The translations under genes were made by a program, and so were the position numbers. Below are positions 38,662 through 46,342 of a DNA stretch of 64,000 nucleotides, one piece after another. The stretch covers positions 1 through 64,000 of the forward strand of contig JAFGFE010000006.1 in the NCBI GenBank assembly GCA_016931225.1. The letters run 5' to 3'. The notes beneath the pieces are model-generated. The model had not been told where the DNA came from and made no database searches. It saw nothing but the letters and a program-made list of their open reading frames with translations. Numbering within the stretch: the stretch's first letter is position 1; each line of letters begins with the position of its first letter. The DNA is from Candidatus Zymogenaceae bacterium. GTDB lineage: Bacteria > Desulfobacterota > Zymogenia > Zymogenales > Zymogenaceae.

Positions 38662-38698
38662 AAAACCCGGTGGCCGATAACGAGGGCTCCCGGGTTTT
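38662..38698. terminator. Bidirectional terminator between patatin and pstS genes
   Basis: AAAACCCGG and CCGGGTTTT pair around a 19-base loop, giving T-rich tails on both strands. It separates convergent genes. Confidence 0.7.
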
Positions 38699-38719
38699 CT
38701 TCGATATTTACGGTAAGGC

Positions 38720-39772
38720 CTATTGGAGAAGCGGCTCTCCGTCGTATGTAATGCTTTTGATGATACCCTCGGCCTTTTCGACGGCGTCGTCTGAAAGGGG
38801 TGCGTACAAGAGCGATTCGCAGTATATCTGTCCGTCATGGATCATCCACCACAGGAGATCAACCAGGGCCCTCGCGTCTTCCCTGGTTCTGCCGTCGTAA
38901 TTTAGCTCCCGAAAGAGGATGATCCAGGTGAATCCCGCAATCGGGTAGCCGTCAACCGCCGTTGTATTCACCAAGGATATCCGGGTGTCGTCGGGGATAT
39001 CACCCGCCGCTGTCCGGACGGTGTCGAGCCGTGTCGGGTCCGGAAAGTTCCCGCTTCTGTTCTCGATCAGGGCCACCGCCATATCGTTCTCGACGGCGTA
39101 GGCCAGCTCTACGTAGCCGACGGCGCCGGGGGTCTCCTTAATCATGCCGGCGACGCCGCTGTTCTTGGCGGCGCCGATCCCCGCGGGCCATTCAACCGAT
39201 TTCCCCACACCCACCGTATCCGCCCATTCGGGACTGACGCTGGTTAAAAAATCGGTGAAGATGTTCGTCGTGCCGCTGCCGTCGGACCGGTGCACCACAA
39301 TGACGAGGAGGTCGGGAAGCTCGACTCCCTCATTCACAGAGGCGATGCGCTCGTCGTTCCATCTCTCGATCTTTCCCAGGAAGATGTCTGCGAGCACATC
39401 CTGGGAGAGCAGAATCGGCGTCCCGTTCGGGAGGTTGTATGTGACCGCCACCGCGCCCAGGCAGGTGGGGACGTGTACGATCTCTCCCCCGGTCTCCTCC
39501 AGCATGGCATCGGTCATGAAGGCGTCGGTGCCGCCGAAGTCCACGGTTTTATTGAGAAGCTCCTTGATGCCACCGCTGGAGCCGATACCCTGATAATTAA
39601 CCCTGACGCCGAAGATGCTGTTGTACTCGTCGAACATCTTGGCGTAGAGTGGATAGGGGAAGGTCGCCCCGGCGCCCCGGATGTCCGACACCTCCGGAAC
39701 CGACCCGTCGCTGCACGCGAAACCGAAAAACAAAACGGCGGCGACGCCCACCAATATGAGTGCTCTTTTCAT
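38720..39772 (-). CDS. pstS: Phosphate ABC transporter substrate-binding protein
   Basis: A 350-residue exported lipoprotein-like protein (lipobox FFGFAC, Cys20). The mature N-terminus GAGATFPYPLYAKMFDEY, the phosphate-site residues in YQGIGSSGGIKELL and DFGGTDAFM, and HRSDGSGTTNIFTDFL are classic PstS. It binds periplasmic phosphate for a PstCAB transporter. No pstC, pstA, pstB or phoU is adjacent, so it may serve a transporter elsewhere. It follows the radical SAM gene by 46 bases. Confidence 0.93.
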   Translation of the reverse strand: MKRALILVGVAAVLFFGFACSDGSVPEVSDIRGAGATFPYPLYAKMFDEYNSIFGVRVNYQGIGSSGGIKELLNKTVDFGGTDAFMTDAMLEETGGEIVHVPTCLGAVAVTYNLPNGTPILLSQDVLADIFLGKIERWNDERIASVNEGVELPDLLVIVVHRSDGSGTTNIFTDFLTSVSPEWADTVGVGKSVEWPAGIGAAKNSGVAGMIKETPGAVGYVELAYAVENDMAVALIENRSGNFPDPTRLDTVRTAAGDIPDDTRISLVNTTAVDGYPIAGFTWIILFRELNYDGRTREDARALVDLLWWMIHDGQIYCESLLYAPLSDDAVEKAEGIIKSITYDGEPLLQ

Positions 39773-39818
39773 GGCTATGCTCTTATAATAGATTTTTTAA
39801 AAAATGGGATTACGGGCG

Positions 39819-41048
39819 CTATGACTTCGGCATCTCCCACACACCATGGATCGGATAGCCGCAGAAGCGGCATTTTCCGTCGTCTATCTTCACCTCGCCC
39901 ACGAAGTACCCCGCCCGAAAGAGTATGTTCTCCCCGCACTTGGGACAGTAGGTGGACTCATACTTGTTGCCGGGAACATTGCCGATATAGACATACTCCA
40001 GCCCCTCCTCCTTCGCCACGGCGTGGGCCTCCGCCAGGGTTTCCACAGGCGTGTTGGGGATGTTCATGAGCTGATACTCGGGATGAAACCGGGAGAAGTG
40101 AAGCGGCGTGTCACTCCCCACATCGTCTCGTATCCATTGGGCCATCTCCCGGATCATCGCCATGTCGTCGTTTTTGGTGGGGATGACGAGGTTCGTGATC
40201 TCCACATGCACGCCCTCCTTCTTGTATCCGGCGATGGAATCGAGCACCGGCGCAAGGGTCCCCTCGCTCATCTCGGCGTAGAAGGAATCGGAAAATCCCT
40301 TCAGGTCGATATTGGCGGCGGTCAGGTATTCGGCCAGTTCGCTTCTGGGCGTGGGGTTGATGTAGCCGTTCGAGTGCATGACGTTTATCAGGCCCGCCGA
40401 TTTCACCTCCCGGGCGCAGTCGATCATGTATTCAAAGAAGATCGTCGGCTCCACGTAGGTATATGCTACGGATTTACAGAGGTAGTCCCCCGCCATCTTC
40501 GCGAGGGTCCGGGGGGGCATGTGATAATTCAATGTGTCTTCCGGCAGGGCCTGGGAAATATCGAAGTTCTGGCAGAACTTGCAGGTCAGGTTGCATCCCG
40601 CGGTGGCGATGGAAAAGGACCCAGTGCCGGGAAGCACGTGAAAGAGCGGCTTTTTCTCGATGGGGTCCACATGATAAGTACAGGGATTGGCGTACACCAA
40701 GGAATAGTACGCGCCACCACGGTTCTCCCTGACCTCGCAGTATCCCCGCCCCCCCTCCTCCACCGTGCACCCCCGGGGACAGAGGAGACACATCACCCGA
40801 TCGTCGGAGAGCGGCATGTAATAGGGAGACTCCACCGCTTCGATGTAGCCCCGGGTTGGCCCGGTGACATCTTCCACCTCATCGGCGCCGCCGGGTCTAT
40901 CGCCCTGGGCCCGGGTGCATACCGGGAGGCCCAGCGATGCGAGACACAGGGCCGACACCGACACGCCCCGGAGAAAGCACCGACGGGTCAGACAAACGGC
41001 GGGGTCGATCTTTTGCGCTTCGATTGGATTCCGGGTGCGATCCGGCAT
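39819..41048 (-). CDS. AmmeMemoRadiSam system radical SAM enzyme with Tat-like signal
   Basis: A 409-residue radical SAM protein. The iron-sulphur motif is GCNLTCKFCQNFD (CxxxCxxC). The C-terminus has extra cysteines (YCPKCGENILF and KCRFCGYPIHG) that may bind zinc or a second cluster. Residues 20-47 resemble a twin-arginine signal (TRRCFLRGVSVSALCLASLG). It is 11 bases after the Memo-AMMECR1 gene, so they form the classic AmmeMemoRadiSam pair, whose substrate is unknown. The ATG has an AAGGA ribosome site. Confidence 0.9.
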   Translation of the reverse strand: MPDRTRNPIEAQKIDPAVCLTRRCFLRGVSVSALCLASLGLPVCTRAQGDRPGGADEVEDVTGPTRGYIEAVESPYYMPLSDDRVMCLLCPRGCTVEEGGRGYCEVRENRGGAYYSLVYANPCTYHVDPIEKKPLFHVLPGTGSFSIATAGCNLTCKFCQNFDISQALPEDTLNYHMPPRTLAKMAGDYLCKSVAYTYVEPTIFFEYMIDCAREVKSAGLINVMHSNGYINPTPRSELAEYLTAANIDLKGFSDSFYAEMSEGTLAPVLDSIAGYKKEGVHVEITNLVIPTKNDDMAMIREMAQWIRDDVGSDTPLHFSRFHPEYQLMNIPNTPVETLAEAHAVAKEEGLEYVYIGNVPGNKYESTYCPKCGENILFRAGYFVGEVKIDDGKCRFCGYPIHGVWEMPKS

Positions 41049-41059
41049 GTCGGGTGTCC

Positions 41060-42562
41060 TTAAAAGTCCTCATCGGAAAAGACATTCGCCGTGAACCAGG
41101 AGAGCTTCACGTCGTCGTCCATCCAGGCGTCCGACGATAGGCCGGCCTTGCGGCAGAGCCCCTTGAGGTACTCGTCCCGGTCCCAGCCCTGTTCCACCGG
41201 CACCTGGGGGAGCAACAGCCCCATCGCGTAGCCCTTCTCGATGACCAGGCCGTGAACGCCGATCTCGATATCGTCCGTCGAGGAAATCGGCGAGAGGCTT
41301 GAGAGGACGGAGATCTCTATGGTGATGTCCTTGAGCTCCTTTTCGGTCACCGGGAAGAACCTCGGGTCGTGAAACGCCGCCGCCGGCGCCATCTTCATGA
41401 CCACAAGATAGAGCGGCATATCCTGGCCGGTATAGCCGATACAGCCTCGGAGGTCATTGTCGTTCTTGAGGGTCACGAACGCCCCCAGAAGCTGGGTGAG
41501 GGCCGGGGAGGAGACATCGAACTCGGGTATCGGGTCGCCGGTGAGGCCGCACTCGATTGCGGTGCGGGCAATGGTGAGAAGCATCTTCTTGTCGTCATCG
41601 GTAAGCGGTATGTCCTGATTCCCGATCGGGTCGGGGCAGTCACCGTCTGTCTCTGCGATTACGGCGGAGAAGTACCCCACCACCCGGCTGTAATCGCCGG
41701 ATGCTTTCGCGCTGTCTCCCGAGTCCGTTTCGATCACGTCGCAGGCGCCCAAACGATTCGCAGCCAACATCACACTGATGACGGGCCCGGCGCCGCACGC
41801 CTCGCATGATCCCCGGAGCAGCGCGTCATAGAGGCCCGCCGGGTTGTTTGCGATCACCATATCCCTGAAAACCCCGTCCAGTATCATTGCCTCGTCGTGG
41901 CTGTGATAGTGGGAGAGATCAGTGCTGGCCACCAGCAGCACCCGTTTGCCGGACTCTTCCACCGCATCGGCGATAGCCCGGGCCGTCTCCACGCACAGGT
42001 CGTAGTCCTGGCTGCCCATCACCATCGGCACCAGCTCAAAATCGCCCAGGACCCTCTGGAGAAACGGGAGCTGCACCTCCACGGCGTGCTCCTTCACGTG
42101 GGCCCCGGCGGCGTAGTCTATCCTCGCCCCGTTGTTTCGTATCGCCTCGATCAGCTCCATATCCAGGGGTATCCGTCCCAGGGGGGTCTCGTAGGAACCC
42201 GTATCGTTTACGGACACGCCGTCGAAGGAGAGATGATGGCTCGGGGCGATGACGATGACGGTGTCATACCCGGTCGTATCGATATACCGATATGCCGCCG
42301 CCGCGATGGCCCCCGAGTAGATGTATCCGGCGTGGGGGGCGATGACCGCCGCCACCGGCCCCGAAACGGCAACGTCCGGGGCGTCCGCGAGGTAGCCGTC
42401 TATGAGATCCGCCAGCTCGTCGGGGTCCGCCGGGTAGAACATCCCGGCGACGGCGGCCTCGCGCACCTCCGCCCCGCAGGCGGAACAGCCGAAGGCGATC
42501 GCCGTTATCACAAGGAGCATGATACGTCCGTATCTCGCCGGTCGATCGATGAGCCGCTTCAT
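41060..42562 (-). CDS. Memo-AMMECR1 fusion protein (AmmeMemoRadiSam proteins B and A)
   Basis: A 500-residue fusion. An export signal with cysteines (IAFGCSACG) comes first, then a Memo domain (about 25-300: FYPADPDELADLI, APHAGYIYSGA, IAPSHHLSFDG, STDLSHYHSHDE) with metal-ligand histidines, and an AMMECR1 domain (about 320-495) with the hallmark LRGCIG. Start at 42562 has an AGAGGTG site; the long upstream frame is arginine-rich and overlaps the zinc ribbon gene, so it is rejected. The fused layout supports action with the next radical SAM enzyme. Role unknown. Confidence 0.9.
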   Translation of the reverse strand: MKRLIDRPARYGRIMLLVITAIAFGCSACGAEVREAAVAGMFYPADPDELADLIDGYLADAPDVAVSGPVAAVIAPHAGYIYSGAIAAAAYRYIDTTGYDTVIVIAPSHHLSFDGVSVNDTGSYETPLGRIPLDMELIEAIRNNGARIDYAAGAHVKEHAVEVQLPFLQRVLGDFELVPMVMGSQDYDLCVETARAIADAVEESGKRVLLVASTDLSHYHSHDEAMILDGVFRDMVIANNPAGLYDALLRGSCEACGAGPVISVMLAANRLGACDVIETDSGDSAKASGDYSRVVGYFSAVIAETDGDCPDPIGNQDIPLTDDDKKMLLTIARTAIECGLTGDPIPEFDVSSPALTQLLGAFVTLKNDNDLRGCIGYTGQDMPLYLVVMKMAPAAAFHDPRFFPVTEKELKDITIEISVLSSLSPISSTDDIEIGVHGLVIEKGYAMGLLLPQVPVEQGWDRDEYLKGLCRKAGLSSDAWMDDDVKLSWFTANVFSDEDF

Positions 42563-42597
42563 GGCGCACCTCTTATTTGGGTATGTGCTGACCCCCC

Positions 42598-42819
42598 CTA
42601 ACCACAGGAGGAGCAGTTCTTGGACGCGCAGCTGGCGCAGCCCGACGTCGTGGAGGCGACGGCGCCGTCGCTCCCCTTCGTCCGTGCCGCAAATCCGGAC
42701 ATCTTTTTCGTCAGCTTGATTGAGCCGCAGGCGCTGCACGTCACCTCTTCGGTGGAAGACATCACCAGCGTTTCAAACTCACATCCGCACTCGTCGCAGG
42801 CGTATTCGTATATGGGCAT
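42598..42819 (-). CDS. FmdB-family zinc ribbon protein
   Basis: A 73-residue protein. MPIYEYACDECGCEFE and VTCSACGSIKLTKKMS contain the two CxxC pairs of FmdB-type regulatory zinc ribbons; further cysteines (GCASCASKNCSSCG) end the chain. FmdB members occur near formamidase and other genes, with roles mostly unproven. It is 35 bases ahead of the Memo-AMMECR1 gene. Confidence 0.85.
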   Translation of the reverse strand: MPIYEYACDECGCEFETLVMSSTEEVTCSACGSIKLTKKMSGFAARTKGSDGAVASTTSGCASCASKNCSSCG

Positions 42820-42851
42820 TGTCGTGTCTCGCGTGTGTTTCGTGTATCGAT

Positions 42852-43445
42852 CTATTTCGTCGTCCAGCTTCCGTCGTCGTTCTGGATCACCCAGCCGGGG
42901 GAGGCCTTCGTCCGCCAGCTGTCGGCAAAGAGCGTCTCGATCTGGGGGACTGCCTCTGACCCGAAGCTGTTGGCCACTGCGATTTCGTAGTAGAGGTTCT
43001 TCCGGTCGTTATTGTCCGCGTTCACCAGCCCCTTCAGGTCCGCCTGGGACTTGACGTCGAGCCCGGTCATGGACCTGATTTCCAGATACCCCCGGTTGGT
43101 GATACCGATGTTGCCGCCTGTGTAGTAGGGCCGAAGCAGCGGCGAGCGGCCCTCCAAGGATGAGCGGATGGCGCTGATGGCCGGTGTGTTGATGTCGATA
43201 TCCACATCCTGGGCGAACGCCGTCTCCACGAAAAGGCCCGTGAGCATCGCCCCGGTGCGAAGCTCCGCCCACGCCGTCTTGAGGAGAACGGGAAGCGACA
43301 CAGCGTCGTCGGACTCATAGACGTCGTCGACGATCTCGTCCGCCGCCCGGCGGACGGCCTCGGCGGGGAAGTAGATATTCACCGTCACGCAGGCCGTGAC
43401 GAGCATGAAACAGACGGTGAAGACCAGTGCGATTTTTTTATACAT
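42852..43445 (-). CDS. DUF1318/YdbL-like lipoprotein
   Basis: A 197-residue lipoprotein (lipobox LVTAC, Cys19), with CVTVNIYFPAEAVRRAADEIV, the opening typical of DUF1318/YdbL, and a periplasmic domain including GNIGITNRGYLEIRS. In E. coli YdbL works with YdbH and YnbE in lipid passage between membranes. A YdbH-like gene is 3 kb upstream on the same strand, which fits a related system split by other genes. Confidence 0.82.
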   Translation of the reverse strand: MYKKIALVFTVCFMLVTACVTVNIYFPAEAVRRAADEIVDDVYESDDAVSLPVLLKTAWAELRTGAMLTGLFVETAFAQDVDIDINTPAISAIRSSLEGRSPLLRPYYTGGNIGITNRGYLEIRSMTGLDVKSQADLKGLVNADNNDRKNLYYEIAVANSFGSEAVPQIETLFADSWRTKASPGWVIQNDDGSWTTK

Positions 43446-43553
43446 GGCGCATACTCCATCTGCAATCGGTTGAAATGATCCCCGTTTCTATCCAGTTTAT
43501 CGGGGGATATACGGTCTCTATTGTACCACCGTCGGCGGCGTAGTTTCAACGAC

Positions 43554-43583
43554 AAAAAAAGACCGGCGCGCGGCCGGTCTTTT
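43554..43583 (-). terminator. Terminator after the TPR gene
   Basis: GACCGGC and GCCGGTC form a seven-base-pair stem with a five-base loop. On the minus strand it is followed by seven T, ending the TPR gene; on the plus strand four T follow. Confidence 0.8.
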
Positions 43584-43609
43584 CGATCATTCCCTGACAG
43601 GTAGTCCCG

Positions 43610-44227
43610 TCAGTTCAATTCCTCCAGGGCGGCGCACGCCTCGGACACGCCCCCTTCACAGGCATATTCCAGGTCGGCCCGCGCCTTGTCCATCTCCCCC
43701 ATGTCCCGGTAGATCAGTCCCCGGGTGTATATCCACCGCGGGTCGTCTCCGCCGTGGAGCCACAGGGCGCTCTCGATATCCGCCAGCGCCTCGTCGTAGC
43801 GCCCCAACTGCCGGTAGACGTCCGCCCGGACGTTGTATAATGTGCCGGTCGGGTCGATTTCCAGTGCGGCGTCGAAGCTCTCCAGGGCGTTCTCATAGTC
43901 GCCCATCCGGTAGTAGGTCATGGCCAGGCTGTTGCGGGGGGAGGAATAGTCCGGGTCGATCTCGATGGCCTTCTTGAAATCACTGATGGCCGAATCGTAT
44001 TGTCCCAGGAGGGCGTAGGCGCGGCCCCGGTCGTCGTAGGAGAAGACGTACGACGGGTCCGCCTCGATGGCCTTCGTGTAGCTCTCCACCGCCCCCTCGT
44101 AGTCACCTACATCCATGCAGTCAAACCCGAGGTCGCTCCACTCCTCGGCGGTCTGGGCGGGGGCCGTTGCTGCAAAACAGACTACGAGAAAAAGGACAAG
44201 ATATAAGTATTTACCATGACGCTTCAT
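43610..44227 (-). CDS. Exported tetratricopeptide repeat protein
   Basis: A 205-residue protein with a signal peptide (LYLVLFLVVCFAATAPAQ) and about five TPR units (for example DVGDYEGAVESYTKAIEADP, LGQYDSAISDFKKAIEIDP, MGDYENALESFDAALEIDP). Such arrays bind protein partners. It is the first gene before an AT-rich intergenic block. Partner unknown. Confidence 0.88.
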   Translation of the reverse strand: MKRHGKYLYLVLFLVVCFAATAPAQTAEEWSDLGFDCMDVGDYEGAVESYTKAIEADPSYVFSYDDRGRAYALLGQYDSAISDFKKAIEIDPDYSSPRNSLAMTYYRMGDYENALESFDAALEIDPTGTLYNVRADVYRQLGRYDEALADIESALWLHGGDDPRWIYTRGLIYRDMGEMDKARADLEYACEGGVSEACAALEELN

Positions 44228-44339
44228 GCTATCTCTCCATGATTCCTGTTATCATATTTGTTTAACCATTAGCACAAACCAGCCGTAGCGTCAAATAGTT
44301 ATAAACAGCAATAAGATAAGCCGTCGGATACCGACCTAT

Positions 44340-44359
44340 TTTATAGAATATTCTATAAA
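44340..44359. promoter_or_regulatory. Perfect 20-base palindrome, possible operator
   Basis: TTTATAGAATATTCTATAAA reads the same on both strands. It lies about 26 bases upstream of a promoter candidate and could bind a dimeric regulator; AT-richness makes chance occurrence possible. Confidence 0.45.
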
Positions 44360-44384
44360 CATTTATTTTGATGTTTGTATTATG

Positions 44385-44413
44385 TTGAATTTTAGTTTCA
44401 ATTAGGATATATA
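44385..44413 (+). promoter_or_regulatory. Promoter candidate for the HEAT-repeat lipoprotein
   Basis: TTGAAT and TATATA separated by 17 bases in AT-rich DNA, 135 bases upstream of the ATG. Confidence 0.35.
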
Positions 44414-44548
44414 TTTCACTTCCAATACTGATCAAACAGCATCGGTTAACAAGATTACATAATAAAAAAGCTATTCGGAGGTCGCAAGAACAATTTCTAT
44501 TGTTTTTGATTAATATATGAATATGTGATTTCAAGACAGGAATACATT

Positions 44549-46231
44549 ATGAGAAGAAAACACCCCTTTCACATTGCGCTAATACTCATCTGTATGGTTT
44601 TAATTCTGACTTCTTGTACTGAAGAAATAGAATTCAGAAAAGAAATTATAATGCTCCACAGTAAAAATGCGTACACAAGAGAGAAGGCGGCTCATATGCT
44701 GGGATATTATCGTGATCCCCGGGCCGTGGAACCGCTCATTCAGTTATTAGAAGATGAAAACGAGGTAGTTCGAAGAGCTGTAGTGAGAGCATTAGAAGAA
44801 ATAGGAGATCCACGGGCTATTGATCCGCTTCTCGGGTCGTTGAATGATGAAGACTACATTGTCCGTGAGGCCACGGTCGAAGCCCTAGATGAGTTTAATG
44901 ATCCCCGGACTATCGAAACGCTTATCACAGCTCTGGCGGATGATAATTATTCTGTTCGTGAGGCCGCAGCTAAAGCCCTGGCAGGATTTGATGATCCTCG
45001 TGTGATTGACCCACTTATCAAAGCAATATATGATGAAAATTCTGATGTACGTGAAGCCGCCGGTAAGGCGTTACGATGGAGAAAAAACCCGCAGTCGATA
45101 GAGCCACTCATCGAGATATTGAAAAGCGATAACGATGATGCCCGAAAAGTTGCAGCGTCTGTTCTGGCTGAATTAGGTTCCGATGCTGCAAAACCGCTCA
45201 TCGAGGTATTATATGATGAGAACGAAAAGGTTCGACTGTCTGCAGCACTCACTTTGGGAAAAATGAATGATCCCCTTGTTGCTGAACTTCTTGCTGATGC
45301 TTTTAATGATGAAACTGTTGATGTTCGGTTATATGCAGCTATAGCGATGGGATACACAGCCTTTTCGCCGTATTATACGGATGATCCCCAGGTTGTTGAT
45401 ATGCTCATTGAAGCATTAAAAAATGAAAATGCAGAGTTGAGAAAACACGCGGCGGAAGCTCTGAAAATTGTCGGAGACATCCGAGCAGTAGAACCGCTCA
45501 TTATAGCGTTGAATGATGAAAGCGAAGAAGTAAGAATATCTGCCGCTGATGCCCTTGAATGGATCGGAGATCCTCGAATAGTTGAACCATTCATTGAGGC
45601 GCTGAATGATGAATCAAGAGAAGTACGAAGAATTGCATCCGAAACCCTGGAGAGAATTGGTTATGATCGGGCAGTCGATCCACTTATCGAAGCGTTAAAG
45701 GATAAGGATTATAAAGTTCGAGAAAACGCTGTTGTGGCACTTGGTGATATTGGTGATCCCCGGGCTATTGAGCCGCTCATTATGATGTTCAAAGATGATG
45801 ATATATGGCTTCATGAACTAACAAAAGACTCCTTAATTATGATCGGCGAGCCAGCTATAGAGCCATTGATTGAGACTCTAAATAATAAAGATCCTGAACT
45901 TCGAAAACATGCGATTGAGGCTTTGATTGAATTCAACGATCCTCGGGCTGTGGAGCCGCTCATCAAGGCGTTAAAGGATGAAAATATTTGGGTTCGCAGA
46001 CTTGCTGCCTTAGCCTTGGGAAGATTTCGCGATCCACGGGCCGTGGAACCGCTTATAGAGGCGCTGAATGATGAATATCTTCGAGAGAACGCTATCATTT
46101 CATTGGGAAATATCGGCGACCCCCGGGCAATCGAACCTTTAAAGGAAGTTCGAACACAATTTGAGTACATGACAGACCTGGAAATCATGAAGGCCATAAC
46201 ACAAGCTCTCGAAAAACTTGAGGAGAATTGA
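44549..46231 (+). CDS. HEAT-repeat (PBS-lyase-type) lipoprotein
   Basis: A 560-residue lipoprotein (lipobox LILTSC, Cys at about 20) made almost wholly of about 16 HEAT-like units of roughly 31 residues. Each carries a version of DPRAVEPLIxAL, then a D-E-x-x-x-V-R helix turn and a second helix such as AAxALGxIG. Such solenoids bind proteins. The start at 44549 follows ACAGGAA. Base composition and codon use are distinctly AT-rich compared with neighbours, which suggests recent transfer or a different history. The first units are more regular than the middle ones. Confidence 0.88.
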   Translation: MRRKHPFHIALILICMVLILTSCTEEIEFRKEIIMLHSKNAYTREKAAHMLGYYRDPRAVEPLIQLLEDENEVVRRAVVRALEEIGDPRAIDPLLGSLNDEDYIVREATVEALDEFNDPRTIETLITALADDNYSVREAAAKALAGFDDPRVIDPLIKAIYDENSDVREAAGKALRWRKNPQSIEPLIEILKSDNDDARKVAASVLAELGSDAAKPLIEVLYDENEKVRLSAALTLGKMNDPLVAELLADAFNDETVDVRLYAAIAMGYTAFSPYYTDDPQVVDMLIEALKNENAELRKHAAEALKIVGDIRAVEPLIIALNDESEEVRISAADALEWIGDPRIVEPFIEALNDESREVRRIASETLERIGYDRAVDPLIEALKDKDYKVRENAVVALGDIGDPRAIEPLIMMFKDDDIWLHELTKDSLIMIGEPAIEPLIETLNNKDPELRKHAIEALIEFNDPRAVEPLIKALKDENIWVRRLAALALGRFRDPRAVEPLIEALNDEYLRENAIISLGNIGDPRAIEPLKEVRTQFEYMTDLEIMKAITQALEKLEEN

Positions 46232-46305
46232 TAGGAAATTTTCCAGTTTATAATTCTCCATCTTTAAAGATCGAAATGGAAATGTAAAAAAATTGTCTTA
46301 TCTGG

Positions 46306-46327
46306 GAAAATTGATTTACCAATTTTC
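46306..46327. other. AT-rich hairpin between convergent genes
   Basis: GAAAATTG and CAATTTTC pair around a six-base loop between the HEAT gene and the YdbH-like gene. It could aid termination, but has no T tract. Confidence 0.3.
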
Positions 46328-46342
46328 AGCATTTCCACGCCC

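Larger units (their letters stand above)
44228..44548. other. AT-rich intergenic region
   Basis: About 320 bases between divergently arranged genes, far more AT-rich than the flanking DNA. It contains a 20-base perfect palindrome (44340-44359) and a likely promoter for the HEAT-repeat gene. No RNA gene or insertion-sequence end was recognised. Confidence 0.55.

Noticed and set aside
42562-42739. N-terminal extension of the Memo-AMMECR1 protein
   Set aside because: The added residues are arginine-rich, overlap the FmdB gene in another frame, and would bury the export signal.
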